A model generated the notes under the pieces. The model saw only the letters and a list, made by a program, of their open reading frames with translations. It made no database searches and was not told the DNA's origin. This document shows positions 1 to 15,073 of a DNA stretch of 64,000 nucleotides, one piece after another. Numbering within the stretch: position 1 is the first letter of the stretch; each line of letters starts with the position of its first letter. The translations under genes were made by a program, and so were the position numbers. The stretch spans positions 976,838 to 1,040,837 of the forward strand of contig KZ627156.1 in assembly GCA_002917775.1 (NCBI GenBank), written 5' to 3'. Origin of the DNA: Glaciozyma antarctica PI12. Taxonomy: Eukaryota; Basidiomycota; Microbotryomycetes; Kriegeriales; Camptobasidiaceae.

Positions 1-1557
1 CGCCGCTCAAGAACGAGCTGCCCCACTCTGGTTCTGCCACGTACGCACCCCGCTCGTCCAAGTCATCGGGCCGGAGAGAGCTGACCGCCTCACAGGAGTG
101 CCAGGCCGAGATGACTCCTCTACGCGTCCCAAGCGCAATCTGTGCAGTCTGCCGTGGCAGCTTTGTCGAAGAGGTACACTTCTCCCTCTCCCCCGCCCCC
201 ACTCCAGCTGACGTCTCCTCTGCTCAGATCGAGAACGCCTCTGACGATCCGCGCGCCTTCGACCCCGAGGGTCCACCTCTCCCTCGCTGGGATCCCAACG
301 ACCCACCAGCCATTTACCAATTCGTCACCCCCGGCGGACGGACGACGGTCCTCGCGTCGCCGAACCCCGCCAACCCTGTGAATGCACTCATGGCGGCGCT
401 GGGTTTCCCGCTGCCTGCGCCGAGGGGAGAAGCGAGGGGATTGCCGGCTGGGAGCGTGAGGATAGACGAGGCGGATCCTGGAGATCCGGATGAGGTGGGA
501 GTGGGAGGGAGTGGTGCTGGAGGTCGGGCGAGGGGGGCGCGAGGACAGGCGCAGGGGGGACAAGAGGTGCCGATTAGGAACCTGGCTAGGTACGTCCTCA
601 GGCAGCGCTGGAGTATGCGGGAGCAGGATCGCTGACCCTCGCGCGCAGCTTCCTCGGCGAAGCGTTCAGAGCGCCACCAGCACATCCGGCGGACGACATG
701 AACAACAACCCTTTCGCCGAAGGCCACGACGCACTCGAACCAGAAGATCGGCGACAGCGTGCTCGGTCGGAGGAACAGCAGCAGGAGCCGTTGCCATTTC
801 CGAACTTGGGCGGTGGAGTCGGGCGATTGGATGGGGGACAGGGGGCGACGCCTCTGAGCTACCTCTTCTCGCTGCTCAACTCGTTTGGCGTCAACATGGG
901 AGGAGGGCAAGCTGGGAACTATGCGTGGGGCGAGGCTGACTTCCAGCAGATTCTGAACGACTTGATGGAGCAGGTTCGTCGCTCGAAGGAGGAAGGGATT
1001 GGGTTCGCACGAGCTAATCCTGTCGTTGCGTTCTCAGGCCGCCGGACGAGCAGGACCCCAACCAGCGACGGAGGACATCATCGCCGACCAAGTCCGTCTA
1101 ATCGTCACCCAATCTATCCTGGGTGAGTCCTTCGCCCCGCTCCCACACCAGCGCGCTGAACGCTCCTCGCAGACCTCGGAGCGATCCACGAATGCGCCAT
1201 CTGCCGCGATAGCTACGAGCTCAACGACGAAGTCCTCTCCCTCGAATGCAAGCACGCCTTCCACCCCGACTGCGTTAAACAATGGCTTCGCACAAGCGGG
1301 ACTTGCCCCGTCTGGTCCGTCCCTCCCCTCCCTCCTCAACACGCAGCTAACCCCCTTACAGCCGTCACCAACTCGTTCCCCAGCCTAGCGCCGACGGGGC
1401 TCCCGCTGCGGACCCCACGCCATCGATTTTGCAAGCTGCCGTCCCTCCTCCTTCGGCGGCGCAGGGATCGGCGATGCAGGGATCGGCGCTGCCGGGAGGG
1501 TTTCCGGGGGAGGGGAGAGAGGACGAGGAGATGCCTGAGTTGGAGGATCTGGACTAG
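1..1557 (+). CDS. RING-H2 E3 ubiquitin ligase, RNF126/RNF115-like (5' partial)
   Basis: Likely E3 ubiquitin ligase that recruits an E2 through its RING and ubiquitin through an N-terminal zinc ribbon. Removing introns at 41-95, 174-227, 590-648, 974-1037, 1123-1172 and 1315-1361 gives one frame. The zinc ribbon reads WFCHECQAEM then AICAVCRGSFVEE, the CxxC...CxxC arrangement at the start of RNF126/115 proteins. A low-complexity middle follows, then a C3H2C3 RING (HECAICRDSYEL, CKHAFHPDC, TCPVCR). The last Cys codon of the RING is split by the final intron, which supports that splice. The acidic tail ends MPELEDLD. The frame is open to the left edge, so the initiator Met and perhaps a first exon lie outside the window. 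The family is recognised with confidence; a substrate cannot be inferred. Confidence 0.88.
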
Positions 1558-1807
1558 TAGCGAGGGAGGGGTTCGTTTGTTTTCGCTTTTGTAATATGCT
1601 CTCGCTCGCAATTCATGATGTCGATACAAAGATGCGAAGTGTGCACTTGGGAACGTCGAAGCGGTATCGTATTGCGAAAGAGCATGCGGCCCTCCTTGAT
1701 CCTCCCCACCAACTCGAAATCTGAAGGAACGGCGTCAGCTGCGGTCGTGAAAGCGTCGAGAGGGACGCACCCTCGTCTCGTTGTAGAGAGCTCATAGCTC
1801 CTAGCTC
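1558..1807. other. Convergent intergenic region, no gene seen
   Basis: Shared 3' region between the RING ligase and the F-box gene. Short open frames here show no recognisable protein pattern and run across the two 3' ends. Confidence 0.6.
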
Positions 1808-3077
1808 CTAGCTGTTCACCCATGCCATGAAAGTCGCATCTGCGGCGAGTGAGCGGGGTCAGCGACGCTCGAGAGTTGTGGCGATGGTACTTACCTTCCA
1901 GAAGATTAACGTAGTTGAAACCTTCCTCGTACACGCCGAGTCGCCGGAGCCTCGAGCATCGTTTGATGAGAATGAACGAGCGAATAGATGGGTCTCGCTC
2001 CATCGGGAGCAACGCGAGGGTGAGGTTCTTAAGAGTGGGCGGAAGGGAGTTGAGGAAGTGGATGGAGATGGGAGTCGTAACCCGACGGCTGTCGCGGTGA
2101 CCACTGAAAAGGTCGAGGGTAAGGAGGTGGGGATGAGAGGGAGGAGATTCGCCATTTCGCTAAGGTGGAGAGGCAGGTCCTGCGCGATGCCGACTCGCAA
2201 GCTGCGAAGGTGGTATCCTGGCTGTCGAAGAAAGTGGTAGAATCGATGCTGGGTCGCGGATGTTACGAGGGAAAGGGAATGGAGCTTGGCCTTGTCGGTG
2301 GCGGCGAGGAGGAGGGAGGTCGAGCCGTCGACGTCGGTGTCGACGTCGAGTTCGGATCGGATCTTTAGAGAGGTGACTGGGAAGGTGGGGAGAGGAAATG
2401 TGGGGGAGGGGGGGGATTTTTTCCTTGTAACGCGAACCCGACGTCGATGGTCTCCAACAAAGGAAAGGACGCCAGGACGTCGAGCAGCTGAGCGCCGTCG
2501 AACTTGGTAGGGTAATCCACGTATCTCGTTTCTCCCGAATTGTACCATTCGAAGGTCCGCAGGGTGAGCGAAGATGGAGAATCTTGTAGTGCGGTTTGTC
2601 GTTTGTCGAGCGAGGAGACTGTGGCAGTCCCGCACTTCGAATGTGCGGAGCTTGGGGCAGAGCTTGATGAGTCGCAGCAAGGCGTAGATCTGAGCTTCGA
2701 TAACGTGCGGTTCGATCTCTTGCAGCCCCGATTCCTCCGCGTCCAAGTGGTCGTAGCCAACGACAATAACCTCCAAAACGAGGCGTTCAAGTTGAGGACA
2801 AGCCGCGAAGAGTGTCTCGAGCTGAGGATCCAGGTGATCACCTATCAAGACGGCGACGAGCTTTCGCCACAGCCGCTCTCGAGCAAAGGCCAGCCAGCCT
2901 CGGGAGACCAGGCAGAAGCTCGCCAATCCACGAGCTCGTAGTCGCCGAGCTGCAGGACGTGGTGTACGAGCTCGAGGGGGAGGGTTGGGGCGCTCACGCT
3001 TAAAAGACAGTTCCGGTCAGCAAGCGCACTGAGCTGCCGCAAAGATAAGCTGTCACGCACCTGAAGCGTTTGGCCAT
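1808..3077 (-). pseudogene. F-box/LRR-type protein gene, frame apparently broken
   Basis: Reads as an F-box substrate receptor of an SCF ligase. The start ATG at 3077 gives MAKRFS, spliced to VSAPTLPLELVHHVLQLGDY and then LASFCLVSRGWLAFARERLW, a good F-box. After it come leucine-rich segments (CPQLERLVLEV, CPKLRTFEVRDC, LLDVLASFPLLETID, PTLKNLTLALL). A last intron with a gctgac branch site leads to a TAG at 1808. The pieces cannot be joined in one frame: a one-base shift is needed inside the F-box near 2925, another after FEVRDC near 2620, and another near 2140. No GT-AG intron explains them. Either the gene is decaying or this stretch carries assembly indels, since other genes in the window show the same problem. 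The start lies 114 bp from MED10 on the opposite strand, so the promoter is shared. Confidence 0.6.
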
Positions 3078-3191
3078 CAAGAAGAGCAGGGTGAGTGGAG
3101 GGCAGGAGGGAAAGAGGCGAGGAGGACGAAGCGCTTCTTCCTCCTCTCCTTGTCGCGGGCACTGGCTGAGCTGGATCTCAACTCGTTCACG

Positions 3192-3960
3192 ATGACGGCA
3201 CCTCCAGTCACCAGCCCCGGCTCCTCGTCGCCTCAAGCTGCGCTGGAGCAATCGCTCGAACAGCTCCTTCAGAGCCTCCTTGAGATGGGAATCTGTGCGC
3301 TCCCCCTACAGCCGGCGTTCCTCAGCTAACCAGAAGCTTTACAGGTGCAAGCGATGTGCAGGAAGCTGCCTTGGAGACATCTGCTGGAGGAGCTGCGAGC
3401 GGGTATCCTGGTGGTCTAGTGGGGAAGAAGGCGTGAGTCTGGAGGGTTGGAAGCAGCACCTGGCGTGAGCTGACGGGCACGATTGCGCAGAGCTCAGACG
3501 GTGGAGCACCTTGCGCGCCTCCACTCGCTCAAGGACACCGCGGGGCACGTCCACATCCCGCTCGACGTGATCAAGTGCGTGCTTTCTCCGCTCTCCGCGC
3601 CACCCCTGCTCACTCCTCGTTCCTCAGCTGCGTGGATGCTGGCAAGAACCCCCACACGTACACGAGGGACTTTATCGAGCGGGTGGCGGGAGAGAACATG
3701 TACACGAACGGGATCCTATCGGCCGTCACGGTGCGCTTTCCCTCCGCCCTATCTCCTCGCTATGGCTAACGTTTAGTGCCGTGCAGGACTACCGCGATAT
3801 CCTCAACAGCCAGCTCGCTGAAGCTTTCCCGGACCTGGCGGAGCTGATACCGAAGCAGGAGAAGGTGGAGGGCGGAGTTGAGCATGGGTTGAATGGGCTG
3901 GGCGAGATGCGGGAGACGGCGGTCCAGGGAGGGGAGAAGGGCGTCAAGATGGAAGAGTGA
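3192..3960 (+). CDS. MED10: Mediator complex subunit 10
   Basis: Middle-module subunit of the Mediator coactivator, bridging transcription factors and RNA polymerase II in the nucleus. The start ATG gives MTAPPVTSPGSS, then AALEQSLEQLLQSLLEMGI. Splicing at 3295-3344 and three further short introns joins TVEHLARLHSLKDTAGHVHIP, then LDVINCVDAGKNPHTYTRDFIER, GENMYTNGILSAVTDYRDIL and LAEAFPDLAELIP. The IPLDVI...DxGKNPxxYT...NGxxxA pattern is the MED10/Nut2 signature. The tail after PKQEKVEGG is longer than in yeast and low in complexity. It is head-to-head with the F-box gene. Confidence 0.9.
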
Positions 3961-4255
3961 ACTGCTGGAGACGGCAGTGTTCCCGAAGAACGCTTAGGGA
4001 CGAGTTCAGGCGCGCAGACGAGCGTGAGTCCTCCGTCTGTTTTGTTCGCGTTGGCACTTCGCTGACCCTCCCCTCCTCAGCACGCAGCCGCAGAAAGGTT
4101 TTCGACCGTACAAGACGAGCTTCAATAGCTCCCACAGACGAGACTGGTCGGTGACAGTACACCCGGCGTCATCGAAGCGAGAAGACGCATCGCTCTCCGA
4201 CGACCTTGTAGTAGCCTCTCTCGTGTGGTACACTTGCAAACGACGAATGAACATT
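3961..4255. other. Convergent 3' intergenic region
   Basis: Lies between the stop codons of MED10 and ARS2. No conserved frame or RNA gene was recognised; the small open frames are 3' UTR shadows. Confidence 0.6.
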
Positions 4256-7200
4256 TCAGTAAGGCAGAATGACATCTGCCGTACCCGACGGTGCACCATC
4301 CTGCACACAAACCCAGCATCAGTCTCCGGCTCCCTCGCACTGAGAAACCACACTCACCAAATCAGCATACGACGAAGCTCCCTTCCTCGCCCTCGGATCC
4401 AGCACCATCCCCTCCGGCGGCGGCGGCGGCGGTCCCCTCGGACCTTCCTCCCTCCTCCTCTTGATTAGGGGCTCCTCGAGCCTGTCCCCAATCCTATCGC
4501 TCAGACCCCGCCTTCCGCCATCTCGAGGCCCGTCTCCGCGAGGGTCTCCGCGAGGACCATCTCCGCGAGGACCGTCTCCGCGAGGGCCGTTGTAGGAAGA
4601 TGGAGGAGGGTAGGAGCCGTTAGATTCAAAGCGGGGTTGCGGGGGACCGTTGTCGCGCGTTCCGTCGCGCGTTCCGTCCGAGATGGGAAGGTGCCCTGGG
4701 TCGAGGACGTAGTTATTGAAAAACTTGAGCTGCGAGAAAGGATGAGTAAGCTGCTGGCTTCAGAGGAGGGAGAGAGAGGGAGGACGTACCTGGTCGAGAG
4801 AGTCGCCGAGCGATTCGGGGTGCTTCGTCGAGAGATGCTTTTCGATGAACTTGAGCGCGCTGAAGAGCTTGTTGCACTCCTTGCAGCGGAACTTGCCCTC
4901 TTCCTCGTGCTTGATGCGCGTGTGGCAGATGCGGTGAAGTTCCCTGCCAGGCCGAGCGTTAGTTCCTGTACGCCTCGCGGAACGAGATCGAACGTACTCC
5001 TCGTAGCTATCCCCGCCAAAGTCGCGAGGGTCGACCTCGTCGCGGTTCATGAGGAGGGGAACCTTGTCGTCGATATCCTTCAACGACTTGAGGTCTGAAG
5101 CACCGAGTCAGCTCCCAGGTCGAGCGGAAGAGCAAGCAGCGACGCACCATTCGCGTTGCGAACAGTCGGGTTCGCGCGAGGGTCAGGAAGACGTCGAATG
5201 TGCTTCGGACACCTCCGCCCAAGCTCTTCGGGGAAGTTGAACGACGCGACGCAGTAGTAGCAAGTGTTGAAGACGACGCGGAGGTAGTTGAGGTATTGAT
5301 CAAGCGTGCGCTTGTTCTGCCCTCGCACGTCGCCATCAGCTCCTCTCCCTCGACGAACCAGCGAGAAAGACTCACGACCTCCGCCTCAGCCTCGTGAGAA
5401 TCCTTATCCATCGCTTCGCGGGCAAGCGCGTCCTTCTCCTCGATAACCTCGCTCCCTCGTGCGTCTCCCAGGTCCTTCTCCAACGCTTGAGCGACCTTGC
5501 GAATCTGCTCGAGGTCCTTCGCGAGTCGGTCGCTCGACCCGGCGATAGAGGGAGCGAGACGGAGCTTGCCGTAGGCGGGGAGAGTCTGGTGCATGTGGAG
5601 CGTAAAGTTGCCGAGCTGCGACGGGTCGTCAGCGAGCGGTTCGGGGAGGAGAGCGAGGGAGACGTACCTTGGATTCGCAGAGAACTTTGATGGCCTCAGG
5701 CATGTCTTCGAGACTCTTGAACTGCACCCAGCCGACGCGGTGGTACTTTTTCATGGGAACGGGCTCGGAGAGGGCGAGGTAGTCGAATCCGGGGACCTGC
5801 TTGCAGTGCTGCAGGGGGAGCGTCGTCAACACACGTCTTGCGCTGCACGGAGGAAAGGAACGTACCTCCTCGAGATCCTTTCGCGAGATATCAGGCGGGA
5901 TCGTCTTGATGAACAGCTGAGTCGTCGACGACTCGATAACGACCGTATCGCGACCGACCTTCTTCGCTCCCACCGGCTCGCGCGTCGCAGCTCCCTCCAC
6001 CGACTCCTCCTCCTCCTCACGTCCTCCTGCGACCACCGAAGTCTCGCGCTTGGGCTTGACCTCGTCGAGGTCCATCACCGTCGCCTCAGACGCCTTCGCC
6101 TCCGTCGGCTTGGACTCCTCGACTTCGGTCTCCATCTTGATGTCGGTGTCGACGACAGCAGGAGCGTCACCGTTCTCCTTTGCAGGAGCCGGAGCCTTCG
6201 CATCTGAAGAACGCGCAACTCAGGTCAGCTCCGTCCCTCCCGATCCCGTGCGCCACACTCACCTCGCGTCTCCTCATCAAAGCTAAGTCCCTCGTACTTC
6301 CCGCTCTTCTCCTCCTCAATCCACTTGTCCATCTTGCCCTCCCTCCCCTTGTTCTTCAATGCACTCCTCATCTCCGCCCACTCCTTCCCTCCCTCGTACT
6401 TCTCCCTAAACCACATCTTGCGCTTATGCTCGTCAAACGCCACGATATGCGTCTTGCGCAAGCCATCCCTCTTGTACTTTTCCCACGCGGCTTCGACCAC
6501 CTCAAGAGAGGTATTGACGCCGGGCTGCGACTGGCGGAACCAGTCGGTGAAGTAGCGGTGCGTCACTTGGTAGGGAAGAGAGTCGGGGGGATCCATTCCT
6601 GGTACACTGGGCAGCGTGTTAGCGAGGTGGGAGATGGGGAGAGAGGAAAGGACGAACCGAGGAGCGTAGGCGGATTGAGGAGGGGGAGGGCCGCGAGGGT
6701 CGGGGTAGGGAGCTTCGCGGTAGAAGTCGCTACGATCGTCGCGGTAGGGAGGTCGGTAATCGCGTGGAGGTGGACCGTCGTCTACATGCGAGGGTTAGCT
6801 GGGAGAGGTGGAGAGGGTGGAACGGGACGGACTGTAGAAGTCGCGTGGAGAACGGTCGGGGGCGAGATACACGTCGCGCCGAGGAGACATGGAGCGACGA
6901 CGCTTGCGGCGGTCTGGCACGAGGAGGGAGGAGTTAGTACCTTGCGTCGAGCTGAGCTCTCCTCCAGACGAACGAACGCGACTCACCATCCCACTCAGGA
7001 CTCCTGCTCCTCTTAGGGTACCCACCTCCATACCCTCCTCCCCCCAGCATCGGCGGCCCTCTCCTGTCCTCCCACTCCCCTCCAGGCGGGCCCCTCCTCC
7101 TCTCATCATAAGCGCCCGGACCATCCCACCTCCCACGATCTTCAAACTCCGGCCGTCCTCCTCCGGGGCCCTGAAAGCGCTCGCGCTCGTCTCGGTCGTA

Positions 7201-7341
7201 ACGGGGAACGTTGGGCAAAGGTGGGGGAGGACCGTTACCGCGTGCTGAGCGCGGAGAGTCCGAGTGACGGGGGACAGAGGCAGATGGAATGGCGGGGAGA
7301 GATGAAGGCGGAGGAGGGAGGGAGGCCGGAGGAACTGACAT
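4256..7341 (-). CDS. SRRT: ARS2/SERRATE RNA effector protein
   Basis: Zinc-finger scaffold that links the nuclear cap-binding complex to RNA processing, export and decay. The start at 7341 gives MSVPPASLPP, followed by a Pro/Arg/Gly-rich and RS-like N-terminus (KRSRSPEWD, RRKRRRSMSPRR). The SERRATE core follows: YQVTHRYFTDWFRQSQPG, then an acidic linker, then an RRM-like domain (TTQLFIKTIPPDISRKDL and YHRVGWVQFKSLEDMPEAI). Next come GQNKRTLDQYLNYLRVVFNT, CYYCVASFNFPEELGRRCPKH and the C2H2 finger KFRCKECNKLF...FIEKHLSTKHPE. A short run of RGDGP repeats leads to a C-terminus spliced as SSYADLDGAPSG, matching the YxDLDxP end of ARS2 proteins that contacts the cap-binding complex. About ten short introns keep one frame. 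The start is preferred over upstream non-ATG extensions. Confidence 0.9.
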
Positions 7342-8016
7342 GGTGCCTTTTGAGTGCGGGTTGTGCGCTGCTGGGGAGCTCGGCGGGCGCGTTGGAGAGG
7401 GTGCCGCTGCTGTCGTGAGAAAGAGGGTGAGCTCGTTGCCCTCAGCTGCGATTTCGCCGGTCGAAGGGTGGGAGGTGGTCACGCGTAGCGAGGTGCAAGT
7501 GCGTGCTGAGCTGTGAGACTAACCGAGAGAAGGGCCGAGTAGCCTGCGGGGTGGAGGAGGGTGAGCTGCTCCTGCCTCGAACGAATTAAATCGCAGGGGG
7601 AGTGGCCCTCCTCGCTCGACCACTCTCCTTCGCGCATGGCATGCAGATGCTCCGTTTTGCGCTAGCTGTGTACCTGCTGCTTGACTCGGCGGAGCAACGG
7701 CTGCTCTGGACGAGCGAGTGACCGTTTGCTGCTGCTGGTGCTGCGGTGCTAGTGGAGGAAGCGCAGGCGGTGTTGGGGGACAGCAAGGGAGTCACAGTCG
7801 AGTCACAGGGAAGTGCTAATGTATTGGCAAAGGACGATTGAAGCTCAGGAGGAGAGCTGGCAGCAGAAGAGCCAGCAGAGACGCTCGCTGCGGCCAGTTC
7901 ACAGCCTCAGTCAGTTTGGCCCAGCCCGCCCCTCGCTGTTACTCTCTCCCTTCTCTCAACTCTCCTACTTCCTTCCCCTACTCCACCCACCTTCACCCCA
8001 CCCCCTACACATCACA
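7342..8016. promoter_or_regulatory. Divergent promoter region, ARS2 and actin
   Basis: 675 bp between two outward-facing starts. No supported gene is present. The last ~90 bases before the actin ATG are almost pure pyrimidine (repeats of CTCC, CTTCC, CACCC), typical of strong core promoters in these yeasts; no TATA box is evident. The purine-rich opposite side (GGAGGAGGG) precedes ARS2. Confidence 0.55.
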
Positions 8017-10184
<2,168 letters not shown>

Positions 10185-10791
10185 GCCTAGATCTTGGGCA
10201 GCTTCATTCCTTTCCACTTTCCTCCTCGCTATCATCCAAAGGCTCCCACGCCATTTCCCCCTCACTCCGCCTTTTTAGTTCTGTTTTAACTTGGCCAAGC
10301 GCAATACAAAACTGCACCACGAAATCGGGAGGCTGTCCGAGAGCGAGAGAGTGGAGAGCTCAAAGCTGGACCTCGCCGGGAGGAGTGCGAGGGAGCCCAG
10401 CTGTCGATGGGAGCGCTCCGAACGGTCATTGCTCGAGGTTAGATCGCAATCTGCCCTACTCCCACCGTATTTACCGTCTCTCAGGTGCTCAAAGCGAAGA
10501 GCTGAGCCCTGAGCCTGGCAGTCGCCGACTGGCGAAGGCCAAGTCAGACAGAGCCTTTGAGGTTTTTTCCTTTTCGCTGAGCTGCCCTCCTTTGACCCTC
10601 ACCGCAGCTCGCTCCACGTCTCTCCCCGTCGTCCAGCGCCCGCCCTAACCACTCCACCGTCCCCTCTCCCGCCCTCCGACCTCACCTCTCGGCGCGCCCT
10701 CTTCCCACCTCCGTCGCCCCTTCCTACGCTCCTTCGGACCCTCACCAGCCACAAAAAGAGCCCGTCGCTCCCTCCCTCCACCCCGCCCAGC
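10185..10791. promoter_or_regulatory. Actin 3' UTR and eIF3e upstream region
   Basis: 607 bp. A T-rich patch just after the actin stop (TTTTTAGTTCTGTTTTAAC) is a plausible 3' end signal. A pyrimidine-rich tract and CTCACCGCAG near 10610 resemble the acceptor of a 5' UTR intron of the downstream gene. No coding pattern was recognised. Confidence 0.45.
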
Positions 10792-12695
10792 ATGTCGGCC
10801 CCTCTCCAGCCTAACGGCACTTCGGCCTTCCCCCTCCCCTCTGGCGACACGCTCACCGCGCTCAAGAGCAACGACCTCACGGCGCACTTGATCCCGCACT
10901 TGGATCGTCACCTCGTTCTTCCCTTGCTCGATTTCCTCGAGTCGAGGGGAACGTACTCGCATGAGGAGGTCCTCAAGGCCAAGTATGACTTGCTTAAGCC
11001 GACCAACATGGTCACGTATGTGCTGGGGTTGAAGAGGGAGATTGAAGGGACGAGTGAGGACGCGGAGGTGCCTGAAGGTGAGTGGCGCGGTTCCTGCTCT
11101 CTGCAAGGTGTACGGGGTGGATAGGAGTGGATCTGGAAGGAGAGGAAGGAGTGGGAGGAGGGGAGCGCGAAGCAGAGGGAGCGACGACGAGCGCGTTGGT
11201 TGACGAGCGGTTTTTCGTCCTTGCAGAGTTCCGGACACGCGAGCAGGCGGTCGTGGCGTCTCATGGAGAGTTGCAGGCACAGGCGCAGGCCGTGATGGAC
11301 GTCATCTCTAACCCCGAGGTCGTCTCCGCCCTTCGCCAGGACAAGCTCCACAACTTGGCTTACCTCAAGGACAACCACGGCGTGCGTTCCTTCGTTCTAC
11401 CTGCGCTGAGTGTGAAGTACTGACGACGTCGTCCAGGTCACTCTGGACCAAATCGCCCTCCTCTACCGCTTCGGTCAATTCCAATACTCCATCGGCCACT
11501 ACTCTGGCGCCTCCGACTACCTCTACCACTTCCGCGTCCTCTCGACCGACTCAAACCTCGTCCTCTCCTCCCTGTGGGGAAAGCTCGCCTCGGACGTCCT
11601 CGAAGGATCCTGGGACGCAGCGATGGAGGAGCTCGCCGGTCTCCGCGAGCACATTGACCAGCGCGGCGGTTCGGGACCCGGTGGACCCCTCCTCGCGCTC
11701 CAGCAGCGTACGTGGTGGCTTCACTGGAGTCTCTTCGTCTACTTTAACCACCCCGGAGGAAGGGACGCGCTGTTGGAGAACTGGCTCAACCAGAACTACC
11801 TCAACACGATCCAGACGAGCGCGCCCTGGTTGCTGCGGTACCTCGTCGCGGCCGTCGTCATCTCGCGCAAGTCGACCCTGCGCTCTTCCGCCGCGGGCAA
11901 CTCGGCACGGTCGAGGGAGTCGGTGAGGGACGTCGTGAGGGCGCTCACGCAGGAGCAGTACCAGTACTCGGACCCCGTCACCGAGTTCTTGAGGAAGTTG
12001 TACGGCGAGGTCGATTTCGAGGGCGCGAGGGAGGAGATGAGCAAGGCGGCCGAGGTGATGGAGGACGACTTCTTCCTCGAGGCGTTCAAGGACGAGTTTG
12101 TCGAGAACGCGAGGTACCTCGTGTCCGAGGCGTACTGCCGCATTCACCACCGTATCGATATTGGGTGCGTCGTCGCTTCTCGTGTGTTGTGAGGACTGAG
12201 CTGACGACCGACTGCAGAGAGCTTTCGGACCGCCTTGGCATGTCGCGTGAGGAGGGAGAGCGCTGGGTCGTCGACCTCGTTCGCGACGCAAAGCTGGACG
12301 CGAAGATTGATTTCAAGGAGGTTCGTTCCTCTCCTTTCCTCTCGCTCCTCGACCCGTTGCTGACTCGGCACTTTATCTAGAACACGGTGCAGATGAACCA
12401 CTCGGAGACGCCCGTCTACCAGTCGGTGATTGAGCGATCAAAGGGTCTCCTCTTCCGCGCGCAAGCAATGGCTTCGGCTATCGAGATCCGCGCAGGTTCG
12501 TTCCTTCTCTCTCGCTCTCCAGCGACGCCGCTGACGCGCGCTTTCGCAGCGGGAGGGACTGTGGACCGAGAGTCGAGGGGCGAGGGAGGACGCGGGCGGG
12601 GTCGTGGAGGTCGTGGGCGTGGAGGAGCGGGTCGTGGAGGACGGCAAGCGGGGGGAGGAGAGGCGGCTAGTGCTCCTGTTGCTGTTGACGCGTAG
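10792..12695 (+). CDS. EIF3E: Eukaryotic translation initiation factor 3 subunit E (INT6)
   Basis: PCI-domain subunit of the eIF3 complex, acting in 43S pre-initiation complex assembly. The start gives MSAPLQPNGTSAFPLPSG, then LTAHLIPHLDRHLVLPLLDF and YDLLKPTNMVTYVLGLKREI. The first intron is 11078-11226; later exons carry DQIALLYRFGQFQYSIGHYS, WLHWSLFVYFNHPGGRDALL and the PCI region (YCRIHHRIDIGELSDRLGM, WVVDLVRDAKLDAKIDFKE). Five introns keep one frame. Unusually, the protein ends in an RGG/RG-rich tail of about 40 residues (GRGRGRGGRGRGGAGRGG), which typical eIF3e proteins lack as far as I know and which could bind RNA. An AATAAA lies 100 bases after the stop. Confidence 0.93.
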
Positions 12696-13002
12696 AAGCT
12701 GCACTTCCCTTATCCTCTTTTGCCAAAACATCGCTGTTCCAATTCCTTCGAGAAGAGAGAGACTTGCACCTCCGCGGATGGGGAGCGAGCGTTGAATAAA
12801 AATGCCTGGCAGTGTCTGAACGAAGTCTGACGAGTTATCTCTCGCTCCAGAGCGGAGAGAGAGAGTTGGTCAGCGAAAGTGGAGGCAGCCTGGTGAGCCT
12901 GGCCGCGTTTGCTGTTTCGCTGAGCTGCTCTCTCCCTCCTCCCTTTCTCCCGCCATTTTTGTCGCTCCGTTCAACCTCTTAACCAACACTAAGCACGTAA
13001 CC
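12696..13002. promoter_or_regulatory. eIF3e 3' end and SFA1 promoter
   Basis: 307 bp without a gene. After the AATAAA, a pyrimidine-rich tract (CTCTCTCCCTCCTCCC) and TTAACCAACACTAAG lead into the SFA1 ATG. Confidence 0.5.
12795..12800 (+). terminator. Poly(A) signal-like AATAAA after eIF3e
   Basis: Exact AATAAA 100 nt downstream of the eIF3e stop codon, followed by AATGCC. The position fits a cleavage and polyadenylation signal. Confidence 0.5.
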
Positions 13003-14773
<1,771 letters not shown>

Positions 14774-15073
14774 TGCACTAGGCCGCGTCTTGAAGAAATG
14801 CATTCCTGTACTCTTTCCCGCTCTCCCGTTCTTTGGCCGGCGAGGGATCTGGCTGCTCGCCAATCTTCTACGTGGAGGGTATGGGAGAAGGAAGAACTTT
14901 AGGAATCTCGGCATCGAAGTACGAAGTGCTCGAACCTTGCTTGAGAGGAGAGAAGGAACAGCCTTCGCTCCCTCCCTATCACGCTCAACGTACTCCGGCT
15001 GTTTGGACGAAGGAGCAGGACGGCTCAGGCCAACGCTACCGAGACCTCAGCGCGGCTGGAGCAGCAGTCGTCA
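14774..15073. other. Intergenic, SFA1 3' end to next gene
   Basis: 300 bp. Open frames cross it, but none resembles a protein. I see no distinct element. Confidence 0.45.

Noticed and set aside
7586-7795. Small minus-strand frame between ARS2 and actin
   Set aside because: Alternative start and no protein character; the region is promoter-like.
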